Below, one piece after another: positions 23,398-31,339 of a stretch of 40,730 bases of DNA. Position 1 is the first letter of the stretch, and the number at the start of each line of letters is the position of its first letter. Made by a program: the position numbers and the translations under genes. The notes under the pieces were generated by a model. It saw nothing but the letters and a program-made list of their open reading frames with translations, had not been told where the DNA came from and ran no database searches. Origin of the DNA: Spirochaetales bacterium (GTDB taxonomy: Bacteria > Spirochaetota > GWE2-31-10). The DNA is taken from the NCBI GenBank assembly GCA_017624275.1, contig JAGANG010000052.1:1-40730 (forward strand), given 5' to 3'.

Positions 23398-23889
23398 ATG
23401 ATTAGTATTGCGTTATATCAACCTGAAATTCCGCAGAATACCGGAAATATTGCTCGTTTGGCGGTAGGGTTGGATGTAAGATTGTATTTAATAGGAAAAT
23501 TAGGATTCAGCCTTGATGATCGCTATCTTAAACGTGCCGGGCTTGATTATTGGGAACATTTGAAATTGACTATTTGTAAGGATATGGCTGAATTTGAGCA
23601 ACTTACAGCCGGACAAAGAAAAATTTTAGGAACGACAAAAGGCGTTTGTCCATATTATGAATTTGAATATAAACCGGATGATATAATCATTTTAGGTCAA
23701 GAAAGTTGCGGATTACCTAAAGATTATTTAAAAGCGAATTTAGAAACTTCGGTGACTATACCTATGCCCGGCAAAGTTCGTTCATTAAATTTATCAAACA
23801 GTGCGGCGATTTTGACATATGATGCATTGAATCGTACCGGATATTTTGATGGATTTCAAAAGAACAGAAATTTTTTTACTGAATTATGA
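23398..23889 (+). CDS. trmL: tRNA (cytidine(34)-2'-O)-methyltransferase TrmL
   Basis: A 163-residue SPOUT methyltransferase, close to the usual ~157. It shows IALYQPEIPQNTGNIARLA at the start, then GQESCGLPKDYL and IPMPGKVRSLNLSNSAAIL, the knotted SAM-binding core. It 2'-O-methylates the wobble nucleotide of tRNA-Leu isoacceptors. I used the ATG at 23398 with GGGAG eight bases upstream; the TTG at 23383 is upstream of that site. It lies just before a tRNA gene, but the two have separate promoters. Confidence 0.93.
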   Translation: MISIALYQPEIPQNTGNIARLAVGLDVRLYLIGKLGFSLDDRYLKRAGLDYWEHLKLTICKDMAEFEQLTAGQRKILGTTKGVCPYYEFEYKPDDIIILGQESCGLPKDYLKANLETSVTIPMPGKVRSLNLSNSAAILTYDALNRTGYFDGFQKNRNFFTEL

Positions 23890-23921
23890 ATCTAATAGAT
23901 TAAAATTTTTTAAAAAAGTAC

Positions 23922-23949
23922 TTGAAATAAAAAATAAATATGATATAAA
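23922..23949 (+). promoter_or_regulatory. Promoter of tRNA-Gly
   Basis: TTGAAA (23922-23927), 16-bp spacer, TATAAA (23944-23949), ending 14 nt before the mature tRNA 5' end. Confidence 0.65.
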
Positions 23950-23963
23950 GCTAACAACTTAAT

Positions 23964-24036
23964 GCAAGAATAACTCAGTTGGTAGAGTGCGACCTTGCCA
24001 AGGTCGATGCCGAGGGTTCGAGTCCCTTTTCTTGCT
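23964..24036 (+). tRNA. tRNA-Gly (anticodon GCC)
   Basis: A 73-nt cloverleaf. The acceptor stem GCAAGAA pairs with TTCTTGC and the discriminator is T. The D-arm contains AGTTGGTAGA, and the anticodon stem-loop CGACCTTGCCAAGGTCG has GCC at 23997-23999. The T-arm reads GAGGGTTCGAGTCCCTT. The 3' CCA is not encoded (the sequence continues CATT), so it must be added by a nucleotidyltransferase. Confidence 0.96.
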
Positions 24037-24041
24037 CATTA

Positions 24042-24071
24042 AATCACCTTGTTTTCAAGGTGATTTTTTTT
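24042..24071 (+). terminator. Terminator of the tRNA transcript
   Basis: AATCACCTTG and CAAGGTGATT form a perfect 10-bp stem with a TTTT loop, followed by a T-run. Confidence 0.92.
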
Positions 24072-24122
24072 GCTTCCGTTGATTTTACTGAATGAAATCA
24101 GTACAAATGTAAAAAAGACGAT

Positions 24123-24150
24123 TTGACAAAACAAGAGATTCATATATAAT
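24123..24150 (+). promoter_or_regulatory. Near-consensus promoter giving a leaderless mRNA
   Basis: TTGACA (24123-24128), 16-bp spacer, TATAAT (24145-24150). Only eight bases separate the -10 from the ATG at 24159, so transcription should begin at or within a base or two of the start codon. No Shine-Dalgarno sequence fits. Confidence 0.8.
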
Positions 24151-24158
24151 CATAACTT

Positions 24159-25247
24159 ATGAAAAAGTCAGTTTTTGTAAGTATCTCATTTGCAGTTCTT
24201 TTAGGTGTATCCTTTATTTATACATTATGTTTCCCGGTTCAATTAGTAACACGCCCGGTTTATAAAGTTGATTCTGTTATCGGTACCGAAGATAATATGG
24301 AAATTACGCAACCGGATGCTTATTTCGTAGAAGATGATAAGATTGCATATTTTTCGATAGAAAAAGAAGCTGTGACTTTTGTTGAAGATTTAAGTGTTTT
24401 GGGGAAAGAGTATAAAAAAAGTTACATTACCGGAAATATTAACGGATTTGTTAAATACAGAAAAGACGGCAGTTTATTGCAATTTTTTTCTCCCAACGGT
24501 TCTTTGTTAAATGAGCAAAGGGGCGGCGGCTGTTATCCGTATATTGAGGACGAATCGTCTGTAGTATATGCAATTAAAGATAACGGACGAAATTTATCTG
24601 CTTTTTATTTTAACGGAGAGCCGATGTTACGTGAATATGCAGATAATTCTCTAATATGTTCAGTATCGGTATCAAAAAATTTTGATACGTCGATTTCTTA
24701 TGCTGACGGATATTCTCAACTTCTTAGTAAAAACGGAGAAATTATTTTTTCATGTGAGCAAAGAAAACCGGAAATAAAAATAGCAAAGGCGAGTTGTTAT
24801 TCTTCAGATAATAAATATTTTTGTGAGATATCTGGTCTGTATCCTGAATTACTTACAATTTATGATATGGAAACAAAAGAGCAAATTGTACAGACTCCTA
24901 CCGGCAGTAATTCTCGTTATATGCCGTTGATGAAAATTTATGGCGATACGGTTTATTATGAAACAGAAAAATCTTTGGAAATTTATTCTATAGACAAAGA
25001 AAAAAAATACTCATTGCAATTTAACGGTGAATTAGTTGATTTTAAAGTGAATATGCAAAATGAGGTTATTTTATTAAGCGAAAAAGATTCGATGAATTAT
25101 CTTTATATTTATAATCACGATGGCATTCGTTCTTTTTATCAGGAATCGTATAATGATATATCGAATTTGAGAGTTTATAACAGCGAAACTTTTTATTTTA
25201 AATTAGATAAAGAAATCTATATATTGCGTAGGAAAATGTTTTCATGA
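24159..25247 (+). CDS. Membrane-anchored, propeller-like periplasmic protein
   Basis: A 362-residue protein with an N-terminal helix (about residues 7-25, ISFAVLLGVSFIYTLCF) and a large exported domain of repeated short beta strands. Loose repeats such as GSLLQFFSPNGSLL, LLSKNGEIIFSCEQ and LYIYNHDGIRSFY suggest a beta-propeller. No named family was recognised. Its last four bases overlap the next gene (ATGA), so it is coupled to the M23-like gene. The strong upstream promoter leaves no leader. A joint role at the cell wall is inferred from the partner. Confidence 0.78.
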   Translation: MKKSVFVSISFAVLLGVSFIYTLCFPVQLVTRPVYKVDSVIGTEDNMEITQPDAYFVEDDKIAYFSIEKEAVTFVEDLSVLGKEYKKSYITGNINGFVKYRKDGSLLQFFSPNGSLLNEQRGGGCYPYIEDESSVVYAIKDNGRNLSAFYFNGEPMLREYADNSLICSVSVSKNFDTSISYADGYSQLLSKNGEIIFSCEQRKPEIKIAKASCYSSDNKYFCEISGLYPELLTIYDMETKEQIVQTPTGSNSRYMPLMKIYGDTVYYETEKSLEIYSIDKEKKYSLQFNGELVDFKVNMQNEVILLSEKDSMNYLYIYNHDGIRSFYQESYNDISNLRVYNSETFYFKLDKEIYILRRKMFS

Positions 25248-26113
25248 GTTTAAAAAAAGTATTTCAATTACTTTATTGTATACAGTTGTTAATTTTTTTA
25301 GTTCCGTCATTCGCAGAAGATGATTCTGTTGTGATTACTTCTCAATTCGGAGATAATTTAGAAACGCATTTTCAAACTGGTATAGATTTGCAAGGGAAAG
25401 ATTTACCTTTTTTTGCAAAGGAAGATTGTGAATTGGTTTTTGTTAATAAAAAAAGACCGAACAGTATACGTTATTCCGGCGGGAATCTGATTTTATTACA
25501 AAACAGAACATCTAATTTGCGTTATTATTATTCGGGAATTGCGGATAATTCATATGACGAACGAATATTAAATTATTCTCAAGGTGAATTTATCGGATTG
25601 GCAGGAAACAGCGGAATAAATAATAAAGAAACGCTTCATGTGGAATTGGAAAATGTGGAAAGTCACAAACTGCTTAATCCGGCACTTTTTTTTGATATGC
25701 CGGATACAAAAAAGCCGGTTATTAACGATTTATTTTTTATCGATATACATAATCAAGAAATATCATTGTTTAAGTCAAAAAGAGTTATACGCGGCGGAAA
25801 ACTTTTTATAAAATGTTGTGATTATATAAATGACTCATCTTCTGCACTTATGCCGTATCAAATAGATGTTTTTATTAACGGTGAAGAATTTTGTTCGTTA
25901 AATTTTGAATCCATGGATAAGAAAAATAAAACTTTTTATTTGTCGGAATCTGAAAAAGATTTTTTTGCTTTGTATCAGATAAATTCGCCTAACGTATTTT
26001 TTCTGAAAGAACAGTATTTTTTACCCGGATTATTAGGAATAAAAGTAGTAGTAAAAGATTTCGCCGGTAACTCAAAATCATATATCACATCGTTCAGGGT
26101 TTTGCCTAACTAA
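25244..26113 (+). CDS. Degenerate M23 (LytM-like) peptidase-fold protein
   Basis: A 289-residue exported protein. The signal peptide is about residues 1-24, with cleavage likely near SFA-ED. Residues about 30-150 follow the M23/LytM fold: TSQFGDN, HFQTGIDLQG, GNLILLQNR, EFIGLAGNSG and TLHVELEN. The zinc site is broken. In the HxGxD motif the His position is Gln44, although Asp48 remains. The YxHL His is replaced by Ser, and the first His of HxH is Thr130, with His132 kept. This resembles inactive LytM regulators such as EnvC rather than an active endopeptidase. Residues about 155-289 are a beta-rich C-terminal domain. It is co-translated with the propeller-like protein. Confidence 0.8.
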   Translation: MSLKKVFQLLYCIQLLIFLVPSFAEDDSVVITSQFGDNLETHFQTGIDLQGKDLPFFAKEDCELVFVNKKRPNSIRYSGGNLILLQNRTSNLRYYYSGIADNSYDERILNYSQGEFIGLAGNSGINNKETLHVELENVESHKLLNPALFFDMPDTKKPVINDLFFIDIHNQEISLFKSKRVIRGGKLFIKCCDYINDSSSALMPYQIDVFINGEEFCSLNFESMDKKNKTFYLSESEKDFFALYQINSPNVFFLKEQYFLPGLLGIKVVVKDFAGNSKSYITSFRVLPN

Positions 26114-26231
26114 TAATTTTTATTAAAAAAATAGCTCCAAAATTTAGAAAACATTTTTTTTACTTTTTACGGGCACATTAATTGCTTTTTCTGAGAAAAT
26201 TAATAACAAAAAAAGAATACAGGAGGCATTA

Positions 26232-29200
26232 ATGTTACTGAAAAAATTAGAAAGTTTTTTCTTGCTTTTAACATTCGGACTTTTCTTATTTTCTTGTACT
26301 GTTGAAGAGAAAAAAGAAGTAGAAAAGCCGAGAGAATCAACGGAATGTAAAGTTTCAATCGAAATATTAGGTGCGAATTCACTCGAAAGTTGTCGTTTTG
26401 AATTCAGCGGGACGTACGGCGGAAGTCCTATCTATATACCGGAAACAACAGGGGTTGGAAATCAAGAGCTTGTTCTGGGAGCCAGTGGAGATTTATTAGA
26501 AATTGCGGTACGAGCTTATTCTTTAGAATCTGGTGACCTGATTGCAGAAGGATCAGCTTCAAAGGAAATTCTTAAGGGTATTGAAGGTACTAATTTTGAA
26601 ATTAAATTGACACCTTCATTTGTCGGTGATTTTATTTATTTAACTTTAAATGATGACGGAAATACAAGTAGATTAGCGTATAAAAAAAATGAGCTTGTAG
26701 GCGATTATACTGAACCTAAAAAAGATGGTTATTCTTTTGCAGGATGGTTTTCTGAGCCAAACGGTAAAGGTGAAAAATTGAACTCTAATTATACAATGAG
26801 TTCAGATATTACTTTTTACGCTTATTGGATTGCAAGTAATGATAATACAAAATATACAGTTGTATTTGAAACTAATGGGGGAAGCTCTGTTCCTTCTGTA
26901 ACTGTACCGGTAAATTCTACTATTAATAAACCGGCAGATCCAACAAAACCGGATTATTCTTTTACTGGATGGTTTACTGATGCCGGAAAACGTGTTAGTT
27001 TCCCTTATACTGTAATAGGTGATACTACTTTATATGCAGAATGGGTTTCAAGTGGAAGTATAGTTAATGTAACCGGAGTAACACTTGGTAAAAGTACATT
27101 GGATATTGGAGTTAATAAAACAACAACGCTTGACCATTTTATTACACCTACTAATGCAACAAATAAAGGTGTTAGCTGGTCATCTAGCAATCCAAGTGTT
27201 GTTACCGTAAATAACGGAGAAGTGACAGGTGTTGCCGGAGGTACTGCGACTATTACGGTAAAAACAGATGACGGTGGATTTACTGCTACTTGTACCGTAA
27301 CAGTTAGTACTACACCAATCAATAAAACTTTATCAGCTGTTATTTTGACAGAGTCTGCGGCATCTACAGAGGAAATACCTGCTTTTACAGCAACTGCTAA
27401 ATATTCAGACAGAACAACTGAAGAAGTTACATCAAAAGCTGATTGGAAATCAACTGATACATCTGTAGCTGCAATTTCTGCCGGTGGAAGTATGGAATTG
27501 AAAGCTGCTGGAAAAACTGAAGTTACAGCTAGTTATACATTTGATAATGTAAAAAAAGAAAGTAACAAAGCTACAGTTACGGTAAGTGCACCGGTTTCGG
27601 GGCTTATAGTTTATATGCTTTCTAAGTACGATGAAGTACAAGGAGGCGGAAATTTTTATGCATGGAAAGGAGATAATCAACCTTATGGTGCATGGCCTGG
27701 TTCCCCAATGGAAAAAACTTCTGACGGAGAAGCTTGTTATTTTATTGTAGATGATGCATCAAAAATAGAAAAATTAATTGTTAATAATAATAGTAAACAA
27801 ACTGCTGATATGGCTCTTCCTGGAGATTCAGGACATTGGTTGTTGTGGCACAATGGTTCTGCTTGGGCATGGAAAGAATATGACGGAGAGAAAGTCGGCG
27901 GAGGTAGCAGCAGCAGCGGTACATTGACTGCAAAAGTTGATATTGAAAAACCGCTTATTCCGGAAGTACCTACAGTGACAATTTCACCGGCTGCAAATGG
28001 AGATATTTCATTGAAAGCTTATATCACTGTAAGTTATGAAGAAAACAATGCCAGCGTTACAGAAGCCAGCGTTACAATCAGCGGTGCAAAATCAAAAACA
28101 TATTCATTGATTGATTTTAAAAACAAATCATTATCTATTTCAATAGAGTCTTTAGGTCTTACAGCTGATCAAACTATTACTGTAAGTGCAAGTGCTACAA
28201 ACAGTGAAGGAAAAACTTCTGCAGGTCCTGTAACTCTTAAAACTATCGATGCTCCGGCACCGTCAAAAGATACATTTACTTGGGATAACGTAAATGCATA
28301 CTTTGTTCTTACTGACCGTTTTGCAGATGGTGATTCAAGTAACAACAATTCTTATTACAGAAAGCGTTTAAGCGGAGATGAAGACGTAGCTACATTCCAC
28401 GGTGGAGATATCAAAGGTCTTACTGATAACATGGATTATTTCAAGAAACTTGGTATCAATGCTATTTGGATTACAGCTCCGTATGAACAAGCTCACGGAT
28501 GGGTAGGTGGTAAGAATGGTAAATTCCCTCACTACGCATTCCACGGATATTATACTCTTGACTGGACATTTATGGATCAGAACATGGGTACTATCGATGA
28601 ATTCCGTGCATTTGTTCAAGCTTGTCATGAAAGCGGAATCCGTGTAATCATGGATGTCGTTATGAACCATGTTGGATATAACAATAGACAAGATATGATT
28701 ACATATAAATATGGTAATAAAACTTCTCATACAGACGGATGGCTTGAAAAAGTCGGTGGCGTTTGGAATGCTAATGATTCTATTAATGAAAGTGATTGGA
28801 AAAATAATAGTCTTTGGGATTCTTGGTGGGGACCATGGATTCGTTCATTTGGTTATGCAGGCGGTAGCGAATATGGTGGCTCTTGCGGTGGATTGCCTGA
28901 TGTTAAATCAGAAGTTGCCGATACAAATATCGGAATTGCCCCAGTTCTAAAGACAAAATGGGCAGCTGAAGATAATGCAAGTTATGATAAATGGCGTGTC
29001 CCAGCAGTTGCAAATGTAGACTGGTGGGGAAAATCAGGAAACTGGCGTACTAATCAAACTGCAAGAATTGTAGAGTACCAATGTGTTTGGTTATCTGCAT
29101 GGGTTCGTGAATTCGGTATCGACGGATTCCGTTGTGATACAGCAAAACATGTTGAGCCTCAATATTGGGGAATGTTAAAAGACGCTTGTACTGCTGCTCT

Positions 29201-29984
29201 TGAAGCATGGCGTAAAGATAGTTCTAAAGTTGATAATTCCGGTGCAAAAAATTGGGATGAAGCATTCTGGATGACAGGTGAATGTTGGGGATGGACATCT
29301 ACCGGCGGTGGTGGAGAATACTACCAAACAGGTAAGTTTGACTCCATGATTAACTTTAGTTTCAACGGCGGAAACAACTGGGACGGTAATTACAGAACGG
29401 GATATCCTCAACCATCATCATGGGATAGTTATATAAATATTAACAAAAACGGTGACTCTGATGGAAACGGACACAGAGATAATGTTCTTTCATATATTTC
29501 CAGCCACGATACAGGGTTGACACGTGTAGGTGACCAATATGAAGTAGGTACAGGTCTTGTATTGCTTCCGGGTGGAGTTCAGATTTTCTACGGTGATGAA
29601 TCTAATCGTCAAAAAGCATACACAGGATGTGGTGACGGTGATATGTTTACTCGCGGTGATATGAACTTGAGCGAAGCTAAGTCATCAGCACTTGTTGCTC
29701 ACTGGGGAAAAGTTGGTAACTTCCGTAAATACAACCCTGCTGTAGGTGCGGGTACAGGTTCCGGTACAAAACGTACTTACAATGACAGCAAAGTTGCTAT
29801 CGGTATCAGCGGAACATCTGTGGATGTAAGCGGTTTGTTTAATGACGGTGAAACAGTTTACAACTGGTATGACGGAAAATCAGCTGTTGTAAGCGGCGGA
29901 AAAGTAACATTCCAAGGCGGTTCTATGAAACAACCAATTCTTGTTTCAGACAGAAATCCGGCTGATTACGATGTAACATTTTAA
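26232..29984 (+). CDS. Modular surface GH13 alpha-amylase lipoprotein
   Basis: A 1250-residue starch-degrading lipoprotein. The signal peptide ends with lipobox LFSC (Cys22). Next are two InlB B-repeats (about 145-200 and 207-273; both with the YSFxGWF signature and a final ...YAxW). Then come a Big_2 Ig-like domain (about 277-358), a second Ig-like domain (about 363-455) and a CBM26-like starch-binding module (about 457-552; YGAWPGSPM, HWLLWHNGSAWAW). A Ser/Gly linker and an Ig-like domain (about 560-675) follow. The GH13 barrel (about 680-1180) has DVVMNH (808-813), nucleophile Asp969 (DGFRCDTAKH), acid/base Glu1017 (MTGECWGW) and Asp1093 (SSHDTG). It resembles periplasmic MalS-type amylases. 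AGGAGG precedes the ATG. Maltodextrin release at the cell surface is inferred. Confidence 0.92.
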   Translation: MLLKKLESFFLLLTFGLFLFSCTVEEKKEVEKPRESTECKVSIEILGANSLESCRFEFSGTYGGSPIYIPETTGVGNQELVLGASGDLLEIAVRAYSLESGDLIAEGSASKEILKGIEGTNFEIKLTPSFVGDFIYLTLNDDGNTSRLAYKKNELVGDYTEPKKDGYSFAGWFSEPNGKGEKLNSNYTMSSDITFYAYWIASNDNTKYTVVFETNGGSSVPSVTVPVNSTINKPADPTKPDYSFTGWFTDAGKRVSFPYTVIGDTTLYAEWVSSGSIVNVTGVTLGKSTLDIGVNKTTTLDHFITPTNATNKGVSWSSSNPSVVTVNNGEVTGVAGGTATITVKTDDGGFTATCTVTVSTTPINKTLSAVILTESAASTEEIPAFTATAKYSDRTTEEVTSKADWKSTDTSVAAISAGGSMELKAAGKTEVTASYTFDNVKKESNKATVTVSAPVSGLIVYMLSKYDEVQGGGNFYAWKGDNQPYGAWPGSPMEKTSDGEACYFIVDDASKIEKLIVNNNSKQTADMALPGDSGHWLLWHNGSAWAWKEYDGEKVGGGSSSSGTLTAKVDIEKPLIPEVPTVTISPAANGDISLKAYITVSYEENNASVTEASVTISGAKSKTYSLIDFKNKSLSISIESLGLTADQTITVSASATNSEGKTSAGPVTLKTIDAPAPSKDTFTWDNVNAYFVLTDRFADGDSSNNNSYYRKRLSGDEDVATFHGGDIKGLTDNMDYFKKLGINAIWITAPYEQAHGWVGGKNGKFPHYAFHGYYTLDWTFMDQNMGTIDEFRAFVQACHESGIRVIMDVVMNHVGYNNRQDMITYKYGNKTSHTDGWLEKVGGVWNANDSINESDWKNNSLWDSWWGPWIRSFGYAGGSEYGGSCGGLPDVKSEVADTNIGIAPVLKTKWAAEDNASYDKWRVPAVANVDWWGKSGNWRTNQTARIVEYQCVWLSAWVREFGIDGFRCDTAKHVEPQYWGMLKDACTAALEAWRKDSSKVDNSGAKNWDEAFWMTGECWGWTSTGGGGEYYQTGKFDSMINFSFNGGNNWDGNYRTGYPQPSSWDSYININKNGDSDGNGHRDNVLSYISSHDTGLTRVGDQYEVGTGLVLLPGGVQIFYGDESNRQKAYTGCGDGDMFTRGDMNLSEAKSSALVAHWGKVGNFRKYNPAVGAGTGSGTKRTYNDSKVAIGISGTSVDVSGLFNDGETVYNWYDGKSAVVSGGKVTFQGGSMKQPILVSDRNPADYDVTF

Positions 29985-30004
29985 TTAACCTAAAAAATAT
30001 TAAG

Positions 30005-30030
30005 CTGCCCATAATCGGGCAGTTTTTTTT
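30005..30030 (+). terminator. Terminator of the amylase gene
   Basis: CTGCCC and GGGCAG form a 6-bp stem with a 6-nt loop, followed by eight T. It lies about 20 nt after the stop codon. Confidence 0.85.
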
Positions 30031-30077
30031 AAATATAAATATATCCTATCTTAGAATCTGTGGTTATATTTATAAGT

Positions 30078-30878
30078 ATGAAATTAAACATTAAAAGAAT
30101 TATAATTTTATTTGCAGTTTCTTTTGTGTTTTCTTTACTTTCCGGTTGTTTACCTGAAGATTCTACAGGAGAAGAGGAGGCTGTAGCCGGTAGTACAAAC
30201 CGTGAACCAATAAGTAAAGAAGATGACAAGGGAAATAAAGAAAATGAGGATGTTGAAGACAAAATGGATTTAGAAAAATGTTTCGGTCTCAGTGCAGGTA
30301 ATAAAAAAGTTGAGGAAATTATTATCAACAAAACAAAGTTGGTAATTCTCAAAGGTGATATTACAAAATTACAAGTAGATGCGATTGTAAATGCAGCTAA
30401 TGAAAGACTGCAAGGTGGTGGCGGTGTCGACGGAGCAATAGGTAAAGCTGCCGGACATGAAATTTATGCAGAATGCAAGGCGATTTTGGATGAACGCAAG
30501 ATTACCGCTTTGCCTACGGGAGAGGCGGTCGTTACATCTGCCGGAAAATTGGAAGGAGTAAAACATATAATTCATACTCCCGGACCTAGATGGACACAGA
30601 TTGAGGATAAAGAACTTGCTGCGAAGTTGCTTAAAAATTCTTATGTGAACAGTTTAAAATTGGCAAAAGAAAAGAATTGCGAGACGGTAGCTTTTCCGTC
30701 TATCAGCACAGGAGTTTTTGCTTATCCGTTAGATCAAGCGGCAGATATCGCAATTTCTAATACTGTTAATATGGTAAAAGACGGAGAATATACTCCGAGT
30801 ATGGTTATCTTTATTTTATTTGGTGACAAAGAAGTCGATACTTATACGGCGGCTTTTGCAAAAATAAAAAATAATTAA
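30078..30878 (+). CDS. Exported macrodomain lipoprotein
   Basis: A 266-residue protein. From the ATG at 30078 it begins MKLNIKRIIILFAV and has lipobox LLSGC. A Glu/Asp/Lys-rich linker (about 25-80) follows. A complete macrodomain (about 88-266) has VDAIVNAANERLQGGGGVDG (Asn105-Asn108) and PSISTGVFAYP, the hallmarks of MacroD/YmdB-type enzymes. These hydrolyse O-acetyl-ADP-ribose and mono-ADP-ribosyl groups, normally in the cytoplasm. No Shine-Dalgarno sequence is visible; TATATT at 30066-30071 ends only six bases before the ATG, so a leaderless mRNA is possible. The GTG at 30060 is an alternative start. Export of a macrodomain is unusual. Confidence 0.87.
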   Translation: MKLNIKRIIILFAVSFVFSLLSGCLPEDSTGEEEAVAGSTNREPISKEDDKGNKENEDVEDKMDLEKCFGLSAGNKKVEEIIINKTKLVILKGDITKLQVDAIVNAANERLQGGGGVDGAIGKAAGHEIYAECKAILDERKITALPTGEAVVTSAGKLEGVKHIIHTPGPRWTQIEDKELAAKLLKNSYVNSLKLAKEKNCETVAFPSISTGVFAYPLDQAADIAISNTVNMVKDGEYTPSMVIFILFGDKEVDTYTAAFAKIKNN

Positions 30879-30974
30879 TTAAAAAATGTGGATTCAAAGT
30901 TTTTCTTTTGCCTTATTTTCAGCTTTTTGTTATATGAAATCAGAATGGAATTATAACAGGGAGAAGTTATCTTG

Positions 30975-31316
30975 ATGAAAGAAATTAGTTTTGAATCTGC
31001 ATTAAAACGTTTGGAAGAAATTGCTGTTAAAATGGAAGAAGGAAAACTTCCTTTAGACGAATCAGTAAAACTATATGAAGAGGGAATTAAACTTTCTAAA
31101 TATTGTAATTGGAAATTGTCCGATGTAGATCAAAAGGTTGAAATTGTTAATCAATTAGAAATTACAGAAGATGATATTGCAAAAATGGAAAGTCCTCAAG
31201 TGAAAAAAACAGCTTCAACTCAAAAAAAGAAAGCTAAAGAAGTTGAAAAAAAGATTGAAGAAGAAGATATCGATTTACCGTTTTTTGTATCAGAAGAAGA
31301 AGTTTATCATTCTTAA
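30975..31316 (+). CDS. xseB: Exodeoxyribonuclease VII small subunit XseB
   Basis: A 113-residue protein. Residues 1-65 match XseB: ISFESALKRLEEIAVKMEEG, LPLDESVKLYEEGIKLSKYC. This two-helix subunit supports the XseA nuclease in degrading single-stranded DNA. The C-terminal ~50 residues are a Lys/Glu-rich tail (TQKKKAKEVEKKIEEEDIDL) absent from short family members. GGGAG lies 8-11 bases upstream; either TTG (30972) or ATG (30975) may be used. XseA is not in the window. The epmA-like gene follows after 23 bases. Confidence 0.9.
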   Translation: MKEISFESALKRLEEIAVKMEEGKLPLDESVKLYEEGIKLSKYCNWKLSDVDQKVEIVNQLEITEDDIAKMESPQVKKTASTQKKKAKEVEKKIEEEDIDLPFFVSEEEVYHS

Positions 31317-31339
31317 TTGCAAGTAACGGAGGATTTATT

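Noticed and set aside
25244..26113. Annotation as an active M23 endopeptidase.
   Set aside because: Three of the four canonical His positions are substituted, so activity is unlikely; it is listed as degenerate.
26232..27600. InlB repeat and Ig-like region of the amylase considered as a separate adhesin gene.
   Set aside because: The frame runs uninterrupted into the CBM26 and GH13 domains with no internal start or RBS.
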